From: Pseudomonas sp. Marseille-Q3773
Lineage (GTDB): Bacteria; Pseudomonadota; Gammaproteobacteria; Pseudomonadales; Pseudomonadaceae
NCBI RefSeq assembly: GCF_916618955.1
Contig: NZ_OU745390.1
Coordinates: forward strand, 806,001-870,000
Direction of reading: 5' to 3'
Length of the DNA stretch: 64,000 nt
Positions 1 through 11,555 of the stretch are shown piece after piece. A program made the position numbers and the translations under genes. Every line of letters begins with the position of its first letter. Positions within the stretch are counted from its first letter, which is position 1. The notes beneath the pieces were generated by a model. The model was not told where the DNA came from, searched no databases, and saw nothing but the letters and a program-made list of their open reading frames with translations.

Positions 1-1109
1 ACCTGGTCCAGGCTTCCTTCTACGAGGCCATCGTCGAACAGAAGCTGAACCCGGCTGGCGCCCCTGCGGTAGAGCCGAAGTCCTTCGAGAAGGGCAAGGA
101 CCTGGAATTCGTCGCCATCTTCGAAGTGTTCCCTGAATTCACCGTTGCCGGCCTCGAGTCGATCAGCGTCGAGCGCCTGAGCGCCGAAGTGGCTGACGCC
201 GACCTGGACAACATGCTGGAAGTGCTGCGCAAGCAGAACACCCGTTTCGAGGCCGTCGAGCGCGCTGCCCAGAAAGACGACCAGGTCAACATCGACTTCG
301 TCGGCAAGGTCGACGGTGAAGTGTTCGCTGGCGGTTCGGCCAAGGGCACCCAGCTGGTACTGGGCTCCGGCCGCATGATCCCTGGCTTCGAAGACGGCCT
401 GGTTGGCGCCAAGGCGGGTGAAGAGCGCGTTGTCAACGTGACCTTCCCTGAGGACTACCAGAACCTGGACCTGGCTGGCAAGGCCGCCGAGTTCACCATC
501 ACCGTCAACAGCGTTGCTGCCCCGGTGCTGCCAGAGCTGAACGAAGAATTCTTCGCCCAGTTCGGCATCAAGGAAACCACCCTGGAAGGCTTCCGCGCCG
601 AAGTGCGCAAGAACATGGAGCGTGAACTGCGCCAGGCCATCAAGGCCAAGGTGAAGAACCAGGTCATGGACGGTCTGCTGGCCGCCAACCCGATCGAAGT
701 GCCGAAAGCCCTGCTGGAAAACGAAGTCAACCGTCTGCGCGTCCAGGCTGTTCAGCAATTCGGTGGCAACATCAAGCCTGAGCAACTGCCGGCCGAGCTG
801 TTCGAAGAGCAAGCCAAGCGTCGCGTGGTCCTGGGCCTGATCGTTGCCGAAGTGGTCAAGCAGTTCGAACTGAAGCCGGACGAAGGCAAGGTTCGCGAAA
901 TGATCGAGGAAATGGCTTCGGCCTACCAGGAGCCTGAGCAGGTCATCGCCTGGTACTACAAGAACGACCAGCAACTGAACGAAGTCCGTTCGGTTGTGCT
1001 GGAAGAGCAAGTTGTAGATACTGTTCTGCAGAAAGCGACTGTGACCGACAAGTCGGTCTCGTACGAAGATGCCGTTAAGCCAGCACAGGCTCCTGCCGCC
1101 GCTGAGTAA
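1..1109 (+). CDS. tig: Trigger factor, ribosome-associated chaperone (5' end missing)
   Basis: The reading frame is already open at base 3 and stops at 1109, so the N-terminal ribosome-binding domain lies mostly outside the window. The visible part holds the FKBP-type prolyl isomerase domain, with the motif [25 protein letters not shown] core around 360-425, followed by the helical C-terminal chaperone arms. The C terminus ends in a low-complexity APAAAE tail, usual for the family. Trigger factor binds nascent chains at the ribosome exit tunnel in the cytoplasm. It is followed by clpP, clpX and lon, the classical tig-clpP-clpX-lon order. Identification is secure; only the start is unknown. 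Confidence 0.97.
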   Translation, partial: LVQASFYEAIVEQKLNPAGAPAVEPKSFEKGKDLEFVAIFEVFPEFTVAGLESISVERLSAEVADADLDNMLEVLRKQNTRFEAVERAAQKDDQVNIDFVGKVDGEVFAGGSAKGTQLVLGSGRMIPGFEDGLVGAKAGEERVVNVTFPEDYQNLDLAGKAAEFTITVNSVAAPVLPELNEEFFAQFGIKETTLEGFRAEVRKNMERELRQAIKAKVKNQVMDGLLAANPIEVPKALLENEVNRLRVQAVQQFGGNIKPEQLPAELFEEQAKRRVVLGLIVAEVVKQFELKPDEGKVREMIEEMASAYQEPEQVIAWYYKNDQQLNEVRSVVLEEQVVDTVLQKATVTDKSVSYEDAVKPAQAPAAAE

Positions 1110-1134
1110 CAGGCTTCTCTCGTAGGAAACCCCC

Positions 1135-1160
1135 ACAAGCCAGCCTTCGAGCTGGCTTGT
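1135..1160 (+). terminator. Hairpin between tig and clpP
   Basis: A perfect 10-bp stem (ACAAGCCAGC paired with GCTGGCTTGT) with a CTTCGA loop lies 26 bases after the tig stop. No clear T run follows, so it may be a leaky terminator or an RNA-processing or stability element, not a full stop. Read-through into clpP would be expected. Confidence 0.55.
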
Positions 1161-1200
1161 GCGTATTCAAGCCATGACTATTTGGGAGTGAGCGCAGGAC

Positions 1201-1842
1201 ATGTCCCGCAATTCTTATATTCAGCAGAGCTCTGACATCCAGGCCGCAGGCGGCCTGGTCCCGATGGTTATCGAGCAGTCCGCCCGTGGCGAACGCGCTT
1301 ACGACATCTACTCGCGCCTGTTGAAGGAGCGTGTGATCTTCCTGGTTGGCCCGGTAGAGGACTACATGGCCAACCTCGTCGTGGCGCAACTGCTGTTCCT
1401 GGAAGCAGAAAACCCGGACAAGGATATCCATCTGTACATCAACTCGCCGGGCGGTTCCGTCACCGCCGGCATGTCGATCTACGACACCATGCAGTTCATC
1501 AAGCCGGACGTCTCGACCATCTGCATCGGCCAGGCCTGCAGCATGGGCGCCTTCCTGCTGGCTGCCGGTGCCAAGGGCAAGCGTCACTGCCTGCCGAACT
1601 CGCGCGTGATGATTCACCAGCCGCTGGGCGGCTTCCAGGGGCAGGCCACCGATATCGAGATCCACGCCCAGGAAATCCTCAATATCAAGGCCCGTCTGAA
1701 CGAGCTGCTGGCCTATCACACTGGCCAGGACCTCGAGACCATCAAGCGTGACACCGAGCGTGACAACTTCATGAGCGCCTCGCGCGCGGCCGAGTACGGC
1801 CTGATCGACTCGGTCTACGACAAGCGGCAACTGGCCTCCTGA
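1201..1842 (+). CDS. clpP: ATP-dependent Clp protease proteolytic subunit ClpP
   Basis: A 213-residue serine peptidase that forms the double-heptamer barrel and degrades substrates fed to it by ClpX or ClpA in the cytoplasm. The catalytic triad is visible: Ser114 in ACSMGAF, His139 in MIHQPLGG and Asp188 in ERDNF. The length matches the family (about 207-214). A GGGAGTGAG element upstream supports the ATG at 1201. It lies 91 bases after tig and 108 bases before clpX, so the three probably form one quality-control transcription unit, with an extra promoter possible before clpX. Nothing unusual. Confidence 0.98.
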   Translation: MSRNSYIQQSSDIQAAGGLVPMVIEQSARGERAYDIYSRLLKERVIFLVGPVEDYMANLVVAQLLFLEAENPDKDIHLYINSPGGSVTAGMSIYDTMQFIKPDVSTICIGQACSMGAFLLAAGAKGKRHCLPNSRVMIHQPLGGFQGQATDIEIHAQEILNIKARLNELLAYHTGQDLETIKRDTERDNFMSASRAAEYGLIDSVYDKRQLAS

Positions 1843-1888
1843 ACCGGGGTGCCAGAGCAGGTGGGCGCGGAAAGCGCCTACCTGCGGA

Positions 1889-1917
1889 CTTGAAAAAGCC
1901 CGCAATTGCCTTCATCT
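1889..1917 (+). promoter_or_regulatory. Possible heat-shock (sigma32-type) promoter upstream of clpX
   Basis: CTTGAAA at 1889-1895 matches the sigma32 -35 consensus exactly. After a 14-base spacer, CTTCATCT at 1910-1917 is a partial match to the CCCCATNT -10. It sits 34 bases before the clpX ATG, in the clpP-clpX gap. Sequence match only. Confidence 0.4.
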
Positions 1918-1950
1918 TGTGTTGCAAGCCTACCGGATTGGATCGATCGA

Positions 1951-3234
1951 ATGACTGACACCCGTAACGGCGAGGACAGCGGCAAATTGCTCTATTGCTC
2001 CTTCTGCGGCAAAAGCCAGCACGAAGTGCGCAAATTGATTGCCGGGCCCTCGGTATTTATCTGCGACGAGTGCGTCGACCTGTGCAATGACATCATCCGT
2101 GAGGAGGTGCAGGAAGCCCAGGCCGAAAGCAGCGCGCACAAATTACCTTCGCCGAAAGAAATCAGCGGCATCCTGGACCAGTACGTAATTGGTCAGGAGC
2201 GCGCGAAAAAGGTGCTGGCCGTAGCGGTGTACAACCACTACAAGCGCCTGAACCAGCGTGACAAGAAGGGTGACGAAGTCGAACTCGGCAAGAGCAACAT
2301 CCTGCTCATCGGGCCGACCGGCTCGGGCAAGACCCTGCTCGCCGAAACCCTTGCACGCCTGTTGAACGTACCGTTCACCATTGCTGACGCCACCACCCTG
2401 ACCGAAGCCGGTTACGTGGGTGAGGACGTCGAGAACATCATCCAGAAGCTGTTGCAGAAGTGCGACTACGACGTGGAAAAGGCCCAGATGGGCATCGTCT
2501 ACATCGACGAGATCGACAAGATCTCGCGCAAGTCGGACAACCCGTCCATCACCCGTGACGTTTCGGGCGAGGGCGTGCAGCAGGCACTGTTGAAGCTGAT
2601 CGAAGGCACCGTGGCCTCGGTACCGCCGCAGGGCGGCCGCAAGCACCCGCAACAGGAATTCCTGCAGGTTGATACCCGCAATATCCTGTTCATCTGCGGT
2701 GGCGCCTTCTCGGGCCTGGAAAAGGTCATCCAGAACCGCTCCACCAAAGGTGGCATCGGTTTTGGCGCCGAAGTACGCAGCAAGGAAGAAGGCAAGAAGG
2801 TTGGCGAGTCGCTGCGTGAGGTCGAGCCGGACGATCTGGTCAAGTTTGGCCTGATTCCGGAATTCGTCGGCCGTCTGCCAGTGCTGGCAACCCTCGACGA
2901 ACTGGATGAGGCTGCGCTGATGCAGATCCTCACCGAGCCGAAGAATGCCCTGACCAAGCAGTATGCCAAGCTGTTCGAGATGGAAAGCGTCGACCTCGAG
3001 TTCCGCAGCGATGCGCTCAAGGCCGTTGCGCGCAAGGCCCTGGAGCGCAAGACTGGCGCCCGTGGCCTGCGTTCGATCCTCGAAGGCGTGCTGCTCGACA
3101 CCATGTACGAGATTCCTTCGAAGAAGGATGTCAGCAAGGTGGTGATCGACGAGAGCGTCATCGAGGGTACTTCGCAGCCGCTGATGATCTACGAAAACAG
3201 CGAGCCGCAAGCCAAGGCTGCGCCGGACGCCTGA
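1951..3234 (+). CDS. clpX: ATP-dependent Clp protease ATP-binding subunit ClpX
   Basis: A 427-residue AAA+ unfoldase that recognises substrates, unfolds them and threads them into ClpP. The N-terminal zinc-binding domain has Cys16, Cys19, Cys38 and Cys41. Walker A is GPTGSGKT at 121-128 and Walker B is IVYIDE at 182-187. The frame is open upstream to 1906, but the family's N terminus and usual length fit the ATG at 1951 ([14 protein letters not shown]). It sits directly after clpP and ends in a strong terminator. Nothing is missing or truncated. Confidence 0.98.
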   Translation: MTDTRNGEDSGKLLYCSFCGKSQHEVRKLIAGPSVFICDECVDLCNDIIREEVQEAQAESSAHKLPSPKEISGILDQYVIGQERAKKVLAVAVYNHYKRLNQRDKKGDEVELGKSNILLIGPTGSGKTLLAETLARLLNVPFTIADATTLTEAGYVGEDVENIIQKLLQKCDYDVEKAQMGIVYIDEIDKISRKSDNPSITRDVSGEGVQQALLKLIEGTVASVPPQGGRKHPQQEFLQVDTRNILFICGGAFSGLEKVIQNRSTKGGIGFGAEVRSKEEGKKVGESLREVEPDDLVKFGLIPEFVGRLPVLATLDELDEAALMQILTEPKNALTKQYAKLFEMESVDLEFRSDALKAVARKALERKTGARGLRSILEGVLLDTMYEIPSKKDVSKVVIDESVIEGTSQPLMIYENSEPQAKAAPDA

Positions 3235-3268
3235 TTCCAGGCGCTGGCCGCTGACGGTTGCAAGCAAG

Positions 3269-3299
3269 AAGGGGGCCTACGGGCCCCTTTCTGCTTTTC
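3269..3299 (+). terminator. Rho-independent terminator after clpX
   Basis: GGGGCC (3272-3277) pairs with GGCCCC (3282-3287) around a TACG loop and is followed by a T-rich stretch (TTTCTGCTTTT). It lies about 35 bases after the clpX stop and separates clpX from lon. Confidence 0.75.
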
Positions 3300-3310
3300 C
3301 TGCGCTAGCG

Positions 3311-3339
3311 CTTGTAATTTCCCAGGCGTGCCCCCACAT
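3311..3339 (+). promoter_or_regulatory. Possible sigma32-type heat-shock promoter of lon
   Basis: CTTGTAA at 3311-3317 (consensus CTTGAAA) is followed by a 14-base spacer and CCCCACAT at 3332-3339 (consensus CCCCATNT). It lies about 60 bases before the lon ATG, immediately after the clpX terminator. lon is a heat-shock gene in other gammaproteobacteria, which fits. Pattern match only. Confidence 0.55.
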
Positions 3340-3398
3340 TAGGTCCAAGCATCATTTCCACCGTTTTCCGGCCATAAGGCCGCTGTAGAGGCGAAATC

Positions 3399-5795
<2,397 letters not shown>

Positions 5796-5819
5796 TAGTT
5801 TCTGGCTGGGGGGCGTTCC

Positions 5820-5849
5820 TTGACAGTTTTTTCGGGGCCTTGCTATAAA
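5820..5849 (+). promoter_or_regulatory. Sigma70-type promoter of hupB
   Basis: A perfect -35 TTGACA (5820-5825), an 18-base spacer and TATAAA (5844-5849) lie about 100 bases before hupB, leaving a roughly 90-base 5' leader. This gives hupB a strong promoter independent of lon. Confidence 0.65.
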
Positions 5850-5947
5850 GCGGCACGCTAGTGTCATCAGGCCACCCAGCGCACGTTTCATAAGCTTTTC
5901 ATTACATACTTAGAAACAAACTCAATAGAGAAATAAGGGGACTTAGA

Positions 5948-6220
5948 GTGAACAAGTCGGAACTGATTGACGCTATCGCCGCATCTGCTGACATCCCGAA
6001 AGCTGTAGCCGGCCGTGCGCTGGACGCAGTCATCGAATCCGTCACCGGCGCCCTGAAGCAAGGTGACGATGTGGTACTGGTTGGCTTCGGTACCTTCTCG
6101 GTCAAGGAGCGTGCTGAGCGCACCGGCCGTAACCCGCAAACCGGTAAGGCAATCAAGATCGAAGCCGCCAAGGTTCCAGGTTTCAAGGCTGGCAAAGGCC
6201 TGAAAGACGCCGTCAACTAA
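5948..6220 (+). CDS. hupB: DNA-binding protein HU-beta
   Basis: A 90-residue histone-like nucleoid protein of the HU/IHF fold that bends and compacts DNA. It carries the family signature with the [21 protein letters not shown] beta-arm region and starts [11 protein letters not shown], as HU-beta does. The start codon is GTG at 5948, preceded by AAGGGG about 6-10 bases upstream. It follows lon (152 bases) and has its own sigma70 promoter. The lon-hupB-ppiD order is conserved with enterobacteria. A strong terminator lies downstream. Confidence 0.97.
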   Translation: MNKSELIDAIAASADIPKAVAGRALDAVIESVTGALKQGDDVVLVGFGTFSVKERAERTGRNPQTGKAIKIEAAKVPGFKAGKGLKDAVN

Positions 6221-6312
6221 GTCGTCTCTTTCAGCCGGACCCGGCCTGGCCAGGTCCGAGCACGCTGATGGCGGGGGCGCAAACGTTCCCGCCTGACACG
6301 TTTGCTAAGAAA

Positions 6313-6341
6313 AGGCGCATCCTCGGATGCGCCTTTCTTTT
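6313..6341 (+). terminator. Rho-independent terminator after hupB
   Basis: AGGCGCAT (6313-6320) pairs with ATGCGCCT (6327-6334) around CCTCGG, followed by TTCTTTT. It lies about 90 bases after the hupB stop, before ppiD. Confidence 0.85.
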
Positions 6342-6404
6342 ATCAGGTTTCTACCCACGCTCCGCGGTTGTCGACGCAGTGGTACAGCCGTTTCTGGGGG
6401 ACGC

Positions 6405-8276
6405 ATGCTGCAAAATATCAGGGACAATTCACAAGGTTGGATTGCCAAGACCATCATCGGCCTTATCGTCGTGTTGATGGCGTTGACCGGCTTCGAAGCC
6501 ATTTTCCAGGCCGCTACTCACAGCCAGGACGCCGCCAAGGTGAATGGCCAGACCATCAGCCAGAACGAGTTGAGCCAGGCGGCCGACATGCAGCGCCGCC
6601 AGCTGATGCAACAGCTGGGCAAGGATTTCGACCCGGCGTTGCTGGATGACAAGTTGCTGCGTGAAGAGGCACTCAAGGGCCTGATCAGCCGCAAGCTGCT
6701 GTTGCAAGGCGCCGAAGACGCCAGGTTCGCCTTCTCCGAGGCTGCGCTGGACCAGGTCATCCTGCAGACACCGGAATTCCAGGTGGACGGCAAGTTCAGC
6801 GCCGACCGCTTCGACCAGGTCATCCGCCAGATGGGCTACGGCCGCATGCAGTTCCGCGACATGCTGGCCGAGGAAATGCTCATCGGCCAGCTGCGCACCG
6901 GCCTGGCCGGCAGCAGCTTCGTCACCGATCAGCAGGTCGATGCCTTTGCCCGCCTCGAGAAGCAGACCCGTGACTTCGCCTCCCTGACCTTCAAGGCCGA
7001 CCCGGCTGCGGTCAAGGTCAGCGACGAAGAAGTCAAGGCGCACTACGACCATCACGCCAAGGAGTTCATGTCGCCTGACCAGGTGGTGATCGACTACATC
7101 GAGCTGAAGAAGTCGGCGTTCTTCGACCAGGTCAAGGTGACCGACGAAGAACTCAAGGCCCAGTACGAGAAGGAAATTGCCAACCTCGCCGAGCAGCGTC
7201 ACGCTGCGCACATCCTGATCGAGGTCAACGACAAGGTCACCGACGCCCAGGCCAAGGCCCGTGCCGAAGAGATCGCGCAGCGTCTGGCCAAGGGTGAGGA
7301 CTTTGCCGCACTGGCCAAGGAATTCTCGCAGGACCCTGGTTCGGCCGGCAGCGGTGGTGACCTTGGTTTCGCCGGCCCGGGTGTTTATGACCCGGCGTTC
7401 GAGGATGCCCTGTACAAATTGCAGGATGGGCAGGTTTCCGCGCCGGTACGTACCCAGTTCGGCTATCACCTGATCAAGCTGCTGGGCGTGCAGGCGCCGG
7501 AAGTACCGAGCTTTGCCAGCCTCAAGGACAAGCTGACCCGGGACTTGAAGATTCCCCTGGTCGAGCAGCGTTACGTCGACGCCAGCAAACAGTTGCAGGA
7601 TGCCGCCTACGAGGCTTCCGACCTGGCCCAGCCGGCCCAGGACCTGAACCTGAAGGTGCACACCTCTGCAGCCTTTGGTCGTGAGGGCGGCGAAGGCATC
7701 ACTGCCAACCGTTCGGTGGTGCAGGCTGCGTTCTCCGAAGAAGTGCTGGATGAGGGTGCCAACAGCACCGCCATCGAACTCGACCCGGAAACCACCGTGG
7801 TCCTGCGCGTCAAGGAGCACCGCAAGCCGGAGCAACTGCCGCTGGAAGCTGTGGCCAGTAACATTCGCGATCACCTGGCCAAAGAGAAGGCCACTGCCGA
7901 ACTCAAGGCCAAGGCTGACAAGCTGATTGCCGGCCTGCGTGACGGTTCCATCAGCACGGCTAGCGTGTACGAAGGGCAGGGCTGGAAAGCTTACGAGGCG
8001 GTCACCCGTGGCGAGGACGGTATCGACCCGGCCGAGCTGCAGGCGCTGTTCCGCCTGGCCAAGCCGCAGTCCAAGGACAAGCCGGTCTATGGCAGCGTGG
8101 TGCTGCGTGACGGCAGCCTGGTAGTACTGCAGCTCAAGGGCGTCAACGAAGGCGCTACCGCTACCGACGAAGAGAAGCAGCAGATTCGCCGCTACCTCGC
8201 GTCGCGTGCCGGCCAGCAGGACTTTGCGGCCTACCGCAAGCAGCTGGAAGCCAAGGCAGACATCACCCGCTACTAA
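6405..8276 (+). CDS. ppiD: Peptidyl-prolyl cis-trans isomerase PpiD (SurA/PpiD family)
   Basis: A 623-residue inner-membrane-anchored periplasmic chaperone that assists proteins leaving the Sec translocon. There is a short cytoplasmic N terminus, one membrane helix (about 14-34), a SurA-like N-terminal domain, and one parvulin domain at about 263-360 (AHILIEV near its start, GDLGFAGPG and FGYHLIKL near its end). The frame is open upstream to 6327, but the ATG at 6405 gives the family N terminus MLQNIRDNSQGWIAK. It has a terminator on each side, so it is probably transcribed alone. Confidence 0.95.
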   Translation: MLQNIRDNSQGWIAKTIIGLIVVLMALTGFEAIFQAATHSQDAAKVNGQTISQNELSQAADMQRRQLMQQLGKDFDPALLDDKLLREEALKGLISRKLLLQGAEDARFAFSEAALDQVILQTPEFQVDGKFSADRFDQVIRQMGYGRMQFRDMLAEEMLIGQLRTGLAGSSFVTDQQVDAFARLEKQTRDFASLTFKADPAAVKVSDEEVKAHYDHHAKEFMSPDQVVIDYIELKKSAFFDQVKVTDEELKAQYEKEIANLAEQRHAAHILIEVNDKVTDAQAKARAEEIAQRLAKGEDFAALAKEFSQDPGSAGSGGDLGFAGPGVYDPAFEDALYKLQDGQVSAPVRTQFGYHLIKLLGVQAPEVPSFASLKDKLTRDLKIPLVEQRYVDASKQLQDAAYEASDLAQPAQDLNLKVHTSAAFGREGGEGITANRSVVQAAFSEEVLDEGANSTAIELDPETTVVLRVKEHRKPEQLPLEAVASNIRDHLAKEKATAELKAKADKLIAGLRDGSISTASVYEGQGWKAYEAVTRGEDGIDPAELQALFRLAKPQSKDKPVYGSVVLRDGSLVVLQLKGVNEGATATDEEKQQIRRYLASRAGQQDFAAYRKQLEAKADITRY

Positions 8277-8294
8277 GGTGATGGAAGCACGAAC

Positions 8295-8326
8295 GAACAG
8301 GCCGCCCAGTGCGGCCTGTTCTGTTT
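8295..8326 (+). terminator. Terminator after ppiD, shared with the convergent patatin gene
   Basis: GAACAGGCCGC (8295-8305) pairs perfectly with GCGGCCTGTTC (8311-8321) around CCAGT, followed by TGTTTCTG. It lies 18 bases past the ppiD stop and just beyond the convergent gene's stop at 8344. Confidence 0.8.
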
Positions 8327-8343
8327 CTGCCGCCTGTTCCGGC

Positions 8344-9384
8344 CTAGCGCTTCACCCCTTCATGATTATCCAGCGTATCCCGCGCAATCTCTCGCCCCAG
8401 GGCAATCAGCTCAGGCGCCTTGTAGAACTCGAAAAACCGGCATACCCGCTTGGGCACGTTGATCAGCACATCCGGTGGATAGCCGGCGATCTTGTATTGC
8501 GCCAACGACGTCTGCATCACCTCGAAACTCTGGTTGATCAGGTCCAGCAGCGAAGCGGGCCCCACGTTGTCGATAATGAACGAGCCGGTCGCCGACTTTG
8601 GCGCGCCTTCGCGTTCTGGTGCCGCAGCCGGTTGCTGGCCTTCCGGGTCGGCGGCATCGGACAGCCACGGGTTGGGCGGTGCGAGCCCTTCGGCGACGAT
8701 TTCCTGCTCGATGCGAATCAGCTCTTCTGCCGGCTTGCGCCGGAACGGCAGGCGTGACCCCAGCGAGCTGAGCAATGCATCGAAACGCATCCTGAATGCC
8801 GCTGGCCGTTCTATCACCGGCAACTGGTACTGTTTCTGGTTGGTGGCGTTGAGGTTGACCGCAATGATCAGGTCGCAGTGGCTGGACACCACCGGCACGA
8901 TCGGCAACGGGTTTAGGATGCCACCGTCGACCAGCATGCGGTTGCCTTGCATCACCGGTGTGAACAGGCTGGGAATGGCCGCCGAGGCACGCATGGCCTG
9001 GTGCAGGCAGCCTTCCTGGAACCAGATTTCCTGCTGGTTGGTGAGGTCGGCTGCCACGGCCGTATAAGGGATGCGCAATTGCTCGATGTTGATTTCACCG
9101 ACGATCTTGCGGATCTGCCCGAACACCTTGTCGCCGCGAATTGCGCCGAGGCGAAAGCTGACGTCGACCAGGCGCAGCACGTCCAGGTAGTCGAGGCTTT
9201 CGATCCAGTTCTTGTATTCGTCCAGCTTGCCAGCCGCGTAGATGCCGCCGATCACGGCGCCCATCGAACAGCCGGCTATGCAGGCGATGTCGTAGCCGCG
9301 GCGCTCGATTTCCTCGATCACACCGATGTGTGCATACCCCCGGGCTCCGCCCGATCCCAATACCAGCGCCACGCGTTTGCTCAT
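8344..9384 (-). CDS. Patatin-like phospholipase/esterase, RssA-like
   Basis: A 346-residue patatin-family serine hydrolase, probably cytoplasmic or peripherally membrane bound since no signal peptide is visible. The oxyanion loop is GSGGARG at 10-16, the nucleophile is Ser40 in GCSMG, and the catalytic Asp is Asp153 in VDGG. The C-terminal half contains a proline-rich linker and a segment not needed for catalysis. Two ATGs are in frame; a GGGGA Shine-Dalgarno sits at a usable distance only from the second one (9384, MSKRVALV). It is convergent with ppiD and divergent from a lipoprotein gene. Substrate unknown; E. coli RssA is the closest named relative by architecture. Confidence 0.85.
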   Translation of the reverse strand: MSKRVALVLGSGGARGYAHIGVIEEIERRGYDIACIAGCSMGAVIGGIYAAGKLDEYKNWIESLDYLDVLRLVDVSFRLGAIRGDKVFGQIRKIVGEINIEQLRIPYTAVAADLTNQQEIWFQEGCLHQAMRASAAIPSLFTPVMQGNRMLVDGGILNPLPIVPVVSSHCDLIIAVNLNATNQKQYQLPVIERPAAFRMRFDALLSSLGSRLPFRRKPAEELIRIEQEIVAEGLAPPNPWLSDAADPEGQQPAAAPEREGAPKSATGSFIIDNVGPASLLDLINQSFEVMQTSLAQYKIAGYPPDVLINVPKRVCRFFEFYKAPELIALGREIARDTLDNHEGVKR

Positions 9385-9564
9385 GAACATTCCCCGGCCC
9401 GTGCAAGCATGGTTCTACAATGCACCCATCGCTGCCTGTGCTTCAATGTAGATCGCATTGAGCTACTGTAATAAAACTGACCACGCAAAGCTGGCCGGGA
9501 ACGGCACTTTTGAGCCTTTGGGACGTCGAACGGCCACTGTTTTTTTCCATTGAGGTACTTATCG

Positions 9565-9843
9565 ATGAAAGCCTGGATCTGCCTTCCACTGATTGCCCTG
9601 GCCCTTGCCGGCTGTGCGGGCAAGACGGCCTATCGCGAAAGTTGCGCGAGCCAGCTGGATGCCGCCTGGAAGGAACTGGACCTGGCCAAGGCCGAAGGCT
9701 TTGCCGGTGCCGTGAGCTATTCCAAAGCCCTGTCGCTGCTGACCGGAGCCAAGACTCAGCAGCAGTTCGAAGGCTATGAAAGCTGCACCCGCAAAGCCGA
9801 AAAGGCGCGCTTCTACATTCGTGAGTCGCGCGCCGGGCGCTGA
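9565..9843 (+). CDS. Small outer-membrane or periplasmic lipoprotein (DUF4398-like)
   Basis: A 92-residue protein with a lipoprotein signal peptide: MKAWICLPLIALALAGC, lipobox LAGC with Cys17. The mature part is a short helical hairpin with the pattern LAKAEGFAGAVSYSKALSLLTGA, which resembles DUF4398-type helical repeats, but I assign that family only tentatively. GAGG at 9552-9555 supports the ATG at 9565; an in-frame TTG at 9550 lies ahead of that site. It is followed after 16 bases by the CHAD gene, probably in one transcript. Function unknown. Confidence 0.85.
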   Translation: MKAWICLPLIALALAGCAGKTAYRESCASQLDAAWKELDLAKAEGFAGAVSYSKALSLLTGAKTQQQFEGYESCTRKAEKARFYIRESRAGR

Positions 9844-9859
9844 CCGGGAGCATCGTTGA

Positions 9860-10639
9860 ATGCCTGCCATGCTCGATCATGTAGTGGCCCAGATACTGGC
9901 CTTGCAGGTGCGTCTGCTGGCCTGCCGCGAACGCCTGGCTGCCGACACCGACAGCGAGGCCCTGCACGACCTGCGCACCACGCTGCGGCGTCTGCGCAGC
10001 CTGCTGCGGCCCTTGCGCGGATTACCCGGGGTCGAGCAGCTGGAGGATGCCGCCAGGGCGCTGGGGGTACTGACGACGCCGCTGCGTGATCGCGAGGTAC
10101 TGGCGGCCGAACTGATCGGGCGTGGTTTTACCGAGGCCGGGCAGCGCCGCGTGGAAGGGCGTGACAGGACATTTGCCAGCGTCGCTGACAGCCCTCAACT
10201 GGCGCGGGTGCTGGCGATCGTCGACGCGTTTCCGCTGTTCCTGCGTGCGGCCGCTCGCGAAGGCCTGACCAAGTCGCTGCAAAAGCGGATCGACAAACGC
10301 CTGGTCAAACAGTGGCGCAAGCTGCGCCAGGCCCTGCAGGACCCGGCGCACGATCGCCACCGCCTGCGCTTGCTGATCAAGCGCGCGCGCTACGGCGACG
10401 AGGCTTACCCCCAGCTCGACCATACCGGTAAGGCACTGCGGCGCCTGCTGAAGCAGGCCCAGGGCGACCTGGGTGACTGGCATGATCGTCTGCAATGGCT
10501 GTTGCAGGCGCGCGAGCAGGCCGATCTGGCGCCTTGCAAGGCCGCCTGGGAGCAGGAGCTGCACCAGGCCGAGCGGCGGTCGGATGTGACTCTGGATGCC
10601 CTGCAGCGGGCGCTGGCGCGGCGAAAGCCCGAAAAATGA
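9860..10639 (+). CDS. CHAD domain protein
   Basis: A 259-residue all-helical CHAD protein. CHAD domains have conserved histidines and basic residues and are known in several bacteria to bind inorganic polyphosphate. Here the signature LHDLRTTLRRLRSLLRPL lies at about 34-52, with further basic helices such as HRLRLLIKRARYGDE near 170. There is no attached CYTH phosphatase domain. The start has GGGAG 9 bases upstream. It sits between a lipoprotein gene and a thioesterase gene on the same strand. A polyphosphate role is family knowledge, not shown by this sequence. Confidence 0.9.
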   Translation: MPAMLDHVVAQILALQVRLLACRERLAADTDSEALHDLRTTLRRLRSLLRPLRGLPGVEQLEDAARALGVLTTPLRDREVLAAELIGRGFTEAGQRRVEGRDRTFASVADSPQLARVLAIVDAFPLFLRAAAREGLTKSLQKRIDKRLVKQWRKLRQALQDPAHDRHRLRLLIKRARYGDEAYPQLDHTGKALRRLLKQAQGDLGDWHDRLQWLLQAREQADLAPCKAAWEQELHQAERRSDVTLDALQRALARRKPEK

Positions 10640-10715
10640 CCGATATGCGGGCTGATCGCCAAGGGCTTGCTGGCTAGGATGGGCAAACCCTTTCGCTGCA
10701 TGCAGGAGCCAGCCT

Positions 10716-11513
10716 ATGAACTTCAACCAATTGCTTGACGCCGTGCGGGCCAGCCCCGATGCGGTCAGCATCCCGCCGAGCTGGGCCCAGGGCCGCGCCG
10801 TGTTTGGCGGGCTGATGGCGGCGCTGGTGTATGAAACCATGCGCCGGAAAATAACCGATGATCGCCCTGTACGGTCGCTGGCTATCAGTTTTGTCGCACC
10901 GGCTGCAGCGGATGTGCCAATCCGCTTCGAGGCCGAGGTGCTGCGTGAAGGCAAGGCGGTGAGTACCTTGCTGGGGCGTGCCGTTCAGGACGGCCAGGTG
11001 GTGACCCTGGTGCAGGGCAATTTCGGTACGGGGCGGCCGTCTGTGGTCGATGTGCCGGCATTGCCGGCCATGGACATGAAGGCGCTTGAAGATGCAGCCC
11101 CCGAGTTGCCGCATATCAAAGGCATTACCCCTGATTTCATGCAGCACGTGGCCTTGCGCTGGGCGGTCGGCGGCCTTCCGTTCAGTGGCAACCCTTCACG
11201 CCATATGGGCGGCTGGGTGCGCTTGCGTGGGGTGCCTGAAGCGCCGCTCAGCGAGGCGCACCTGCTGGCGCTGGTCGATGCCTGGCCGCCAAGCCTGATG
11301 CCGTTCCTCAAGCAGCCCGCTGCGGGTAGCACCCTCACCTGGACCATTGAATTCGTCCAGCCCACGCCGCAGCTGTCGACCCTCGACTGGTGCCGTTATT
11401 GCGTGGAAACTGAATATGCGCGTGACGGATACGGGCATGCCGCCGCGGCACTGTGGACGGCCCAAGGCGAGTTGCTGGCGTTGAGCCGCCAGACTGTGAC
11501 GGTTTTCGCCTAG
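10716..11513 (+). CDS. Acyl-CoA thioesterase-like protein (double hotdog fold)
   Basis: A 265-residue protein with the TesB-type double-hotdog layout: the first hotdog at about 1-115 (GRAVFGGLMAALVYE and LAISFVAPA are typical), the second at about 140-265 (WTIEFVQPTPQ and YGHAAAALWTAQGELLALSRQTV). Such enzymes hydrolyse acyl-CoA thioesters in the cytoplasm. A CAGGAG Shine-Dalgarno lies ahead of the ATG. It follows the CHAD gene by 76 bases on the same strand and is convergent with the Mpo1-like gene. Acyl-chain specificity cannot be read from sequence. Confidence 0.88.
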   Translation: MNFNQLLDAVRASPDAVSIPPSWAQGRAVFGGLMAALVYETMRRKITDDRPVRSLAISFVAPAAADVPIRFEAEVLREGKAVSTLLGRAVQDGQVVTLVQGNFGTGRPSVVDVPALPAMDMKALEDAAPELPHIKGITPDFMQHVALRWAVGGLPFSGNPSRHMGGWVRLRGVPEAPLSEAHLLALVDAWPPSLMPFLKQPAAGSTLTWTIEFVQPTPQLSTLDWCRYCVETEYARDGYGHAAAALWTAQGELLALSRQTVTVFA

Positions 11514-11555
11514 CCGGATCCGTCGGTCGCAGGCCAGCGGCGTGGTCGTAACCGA

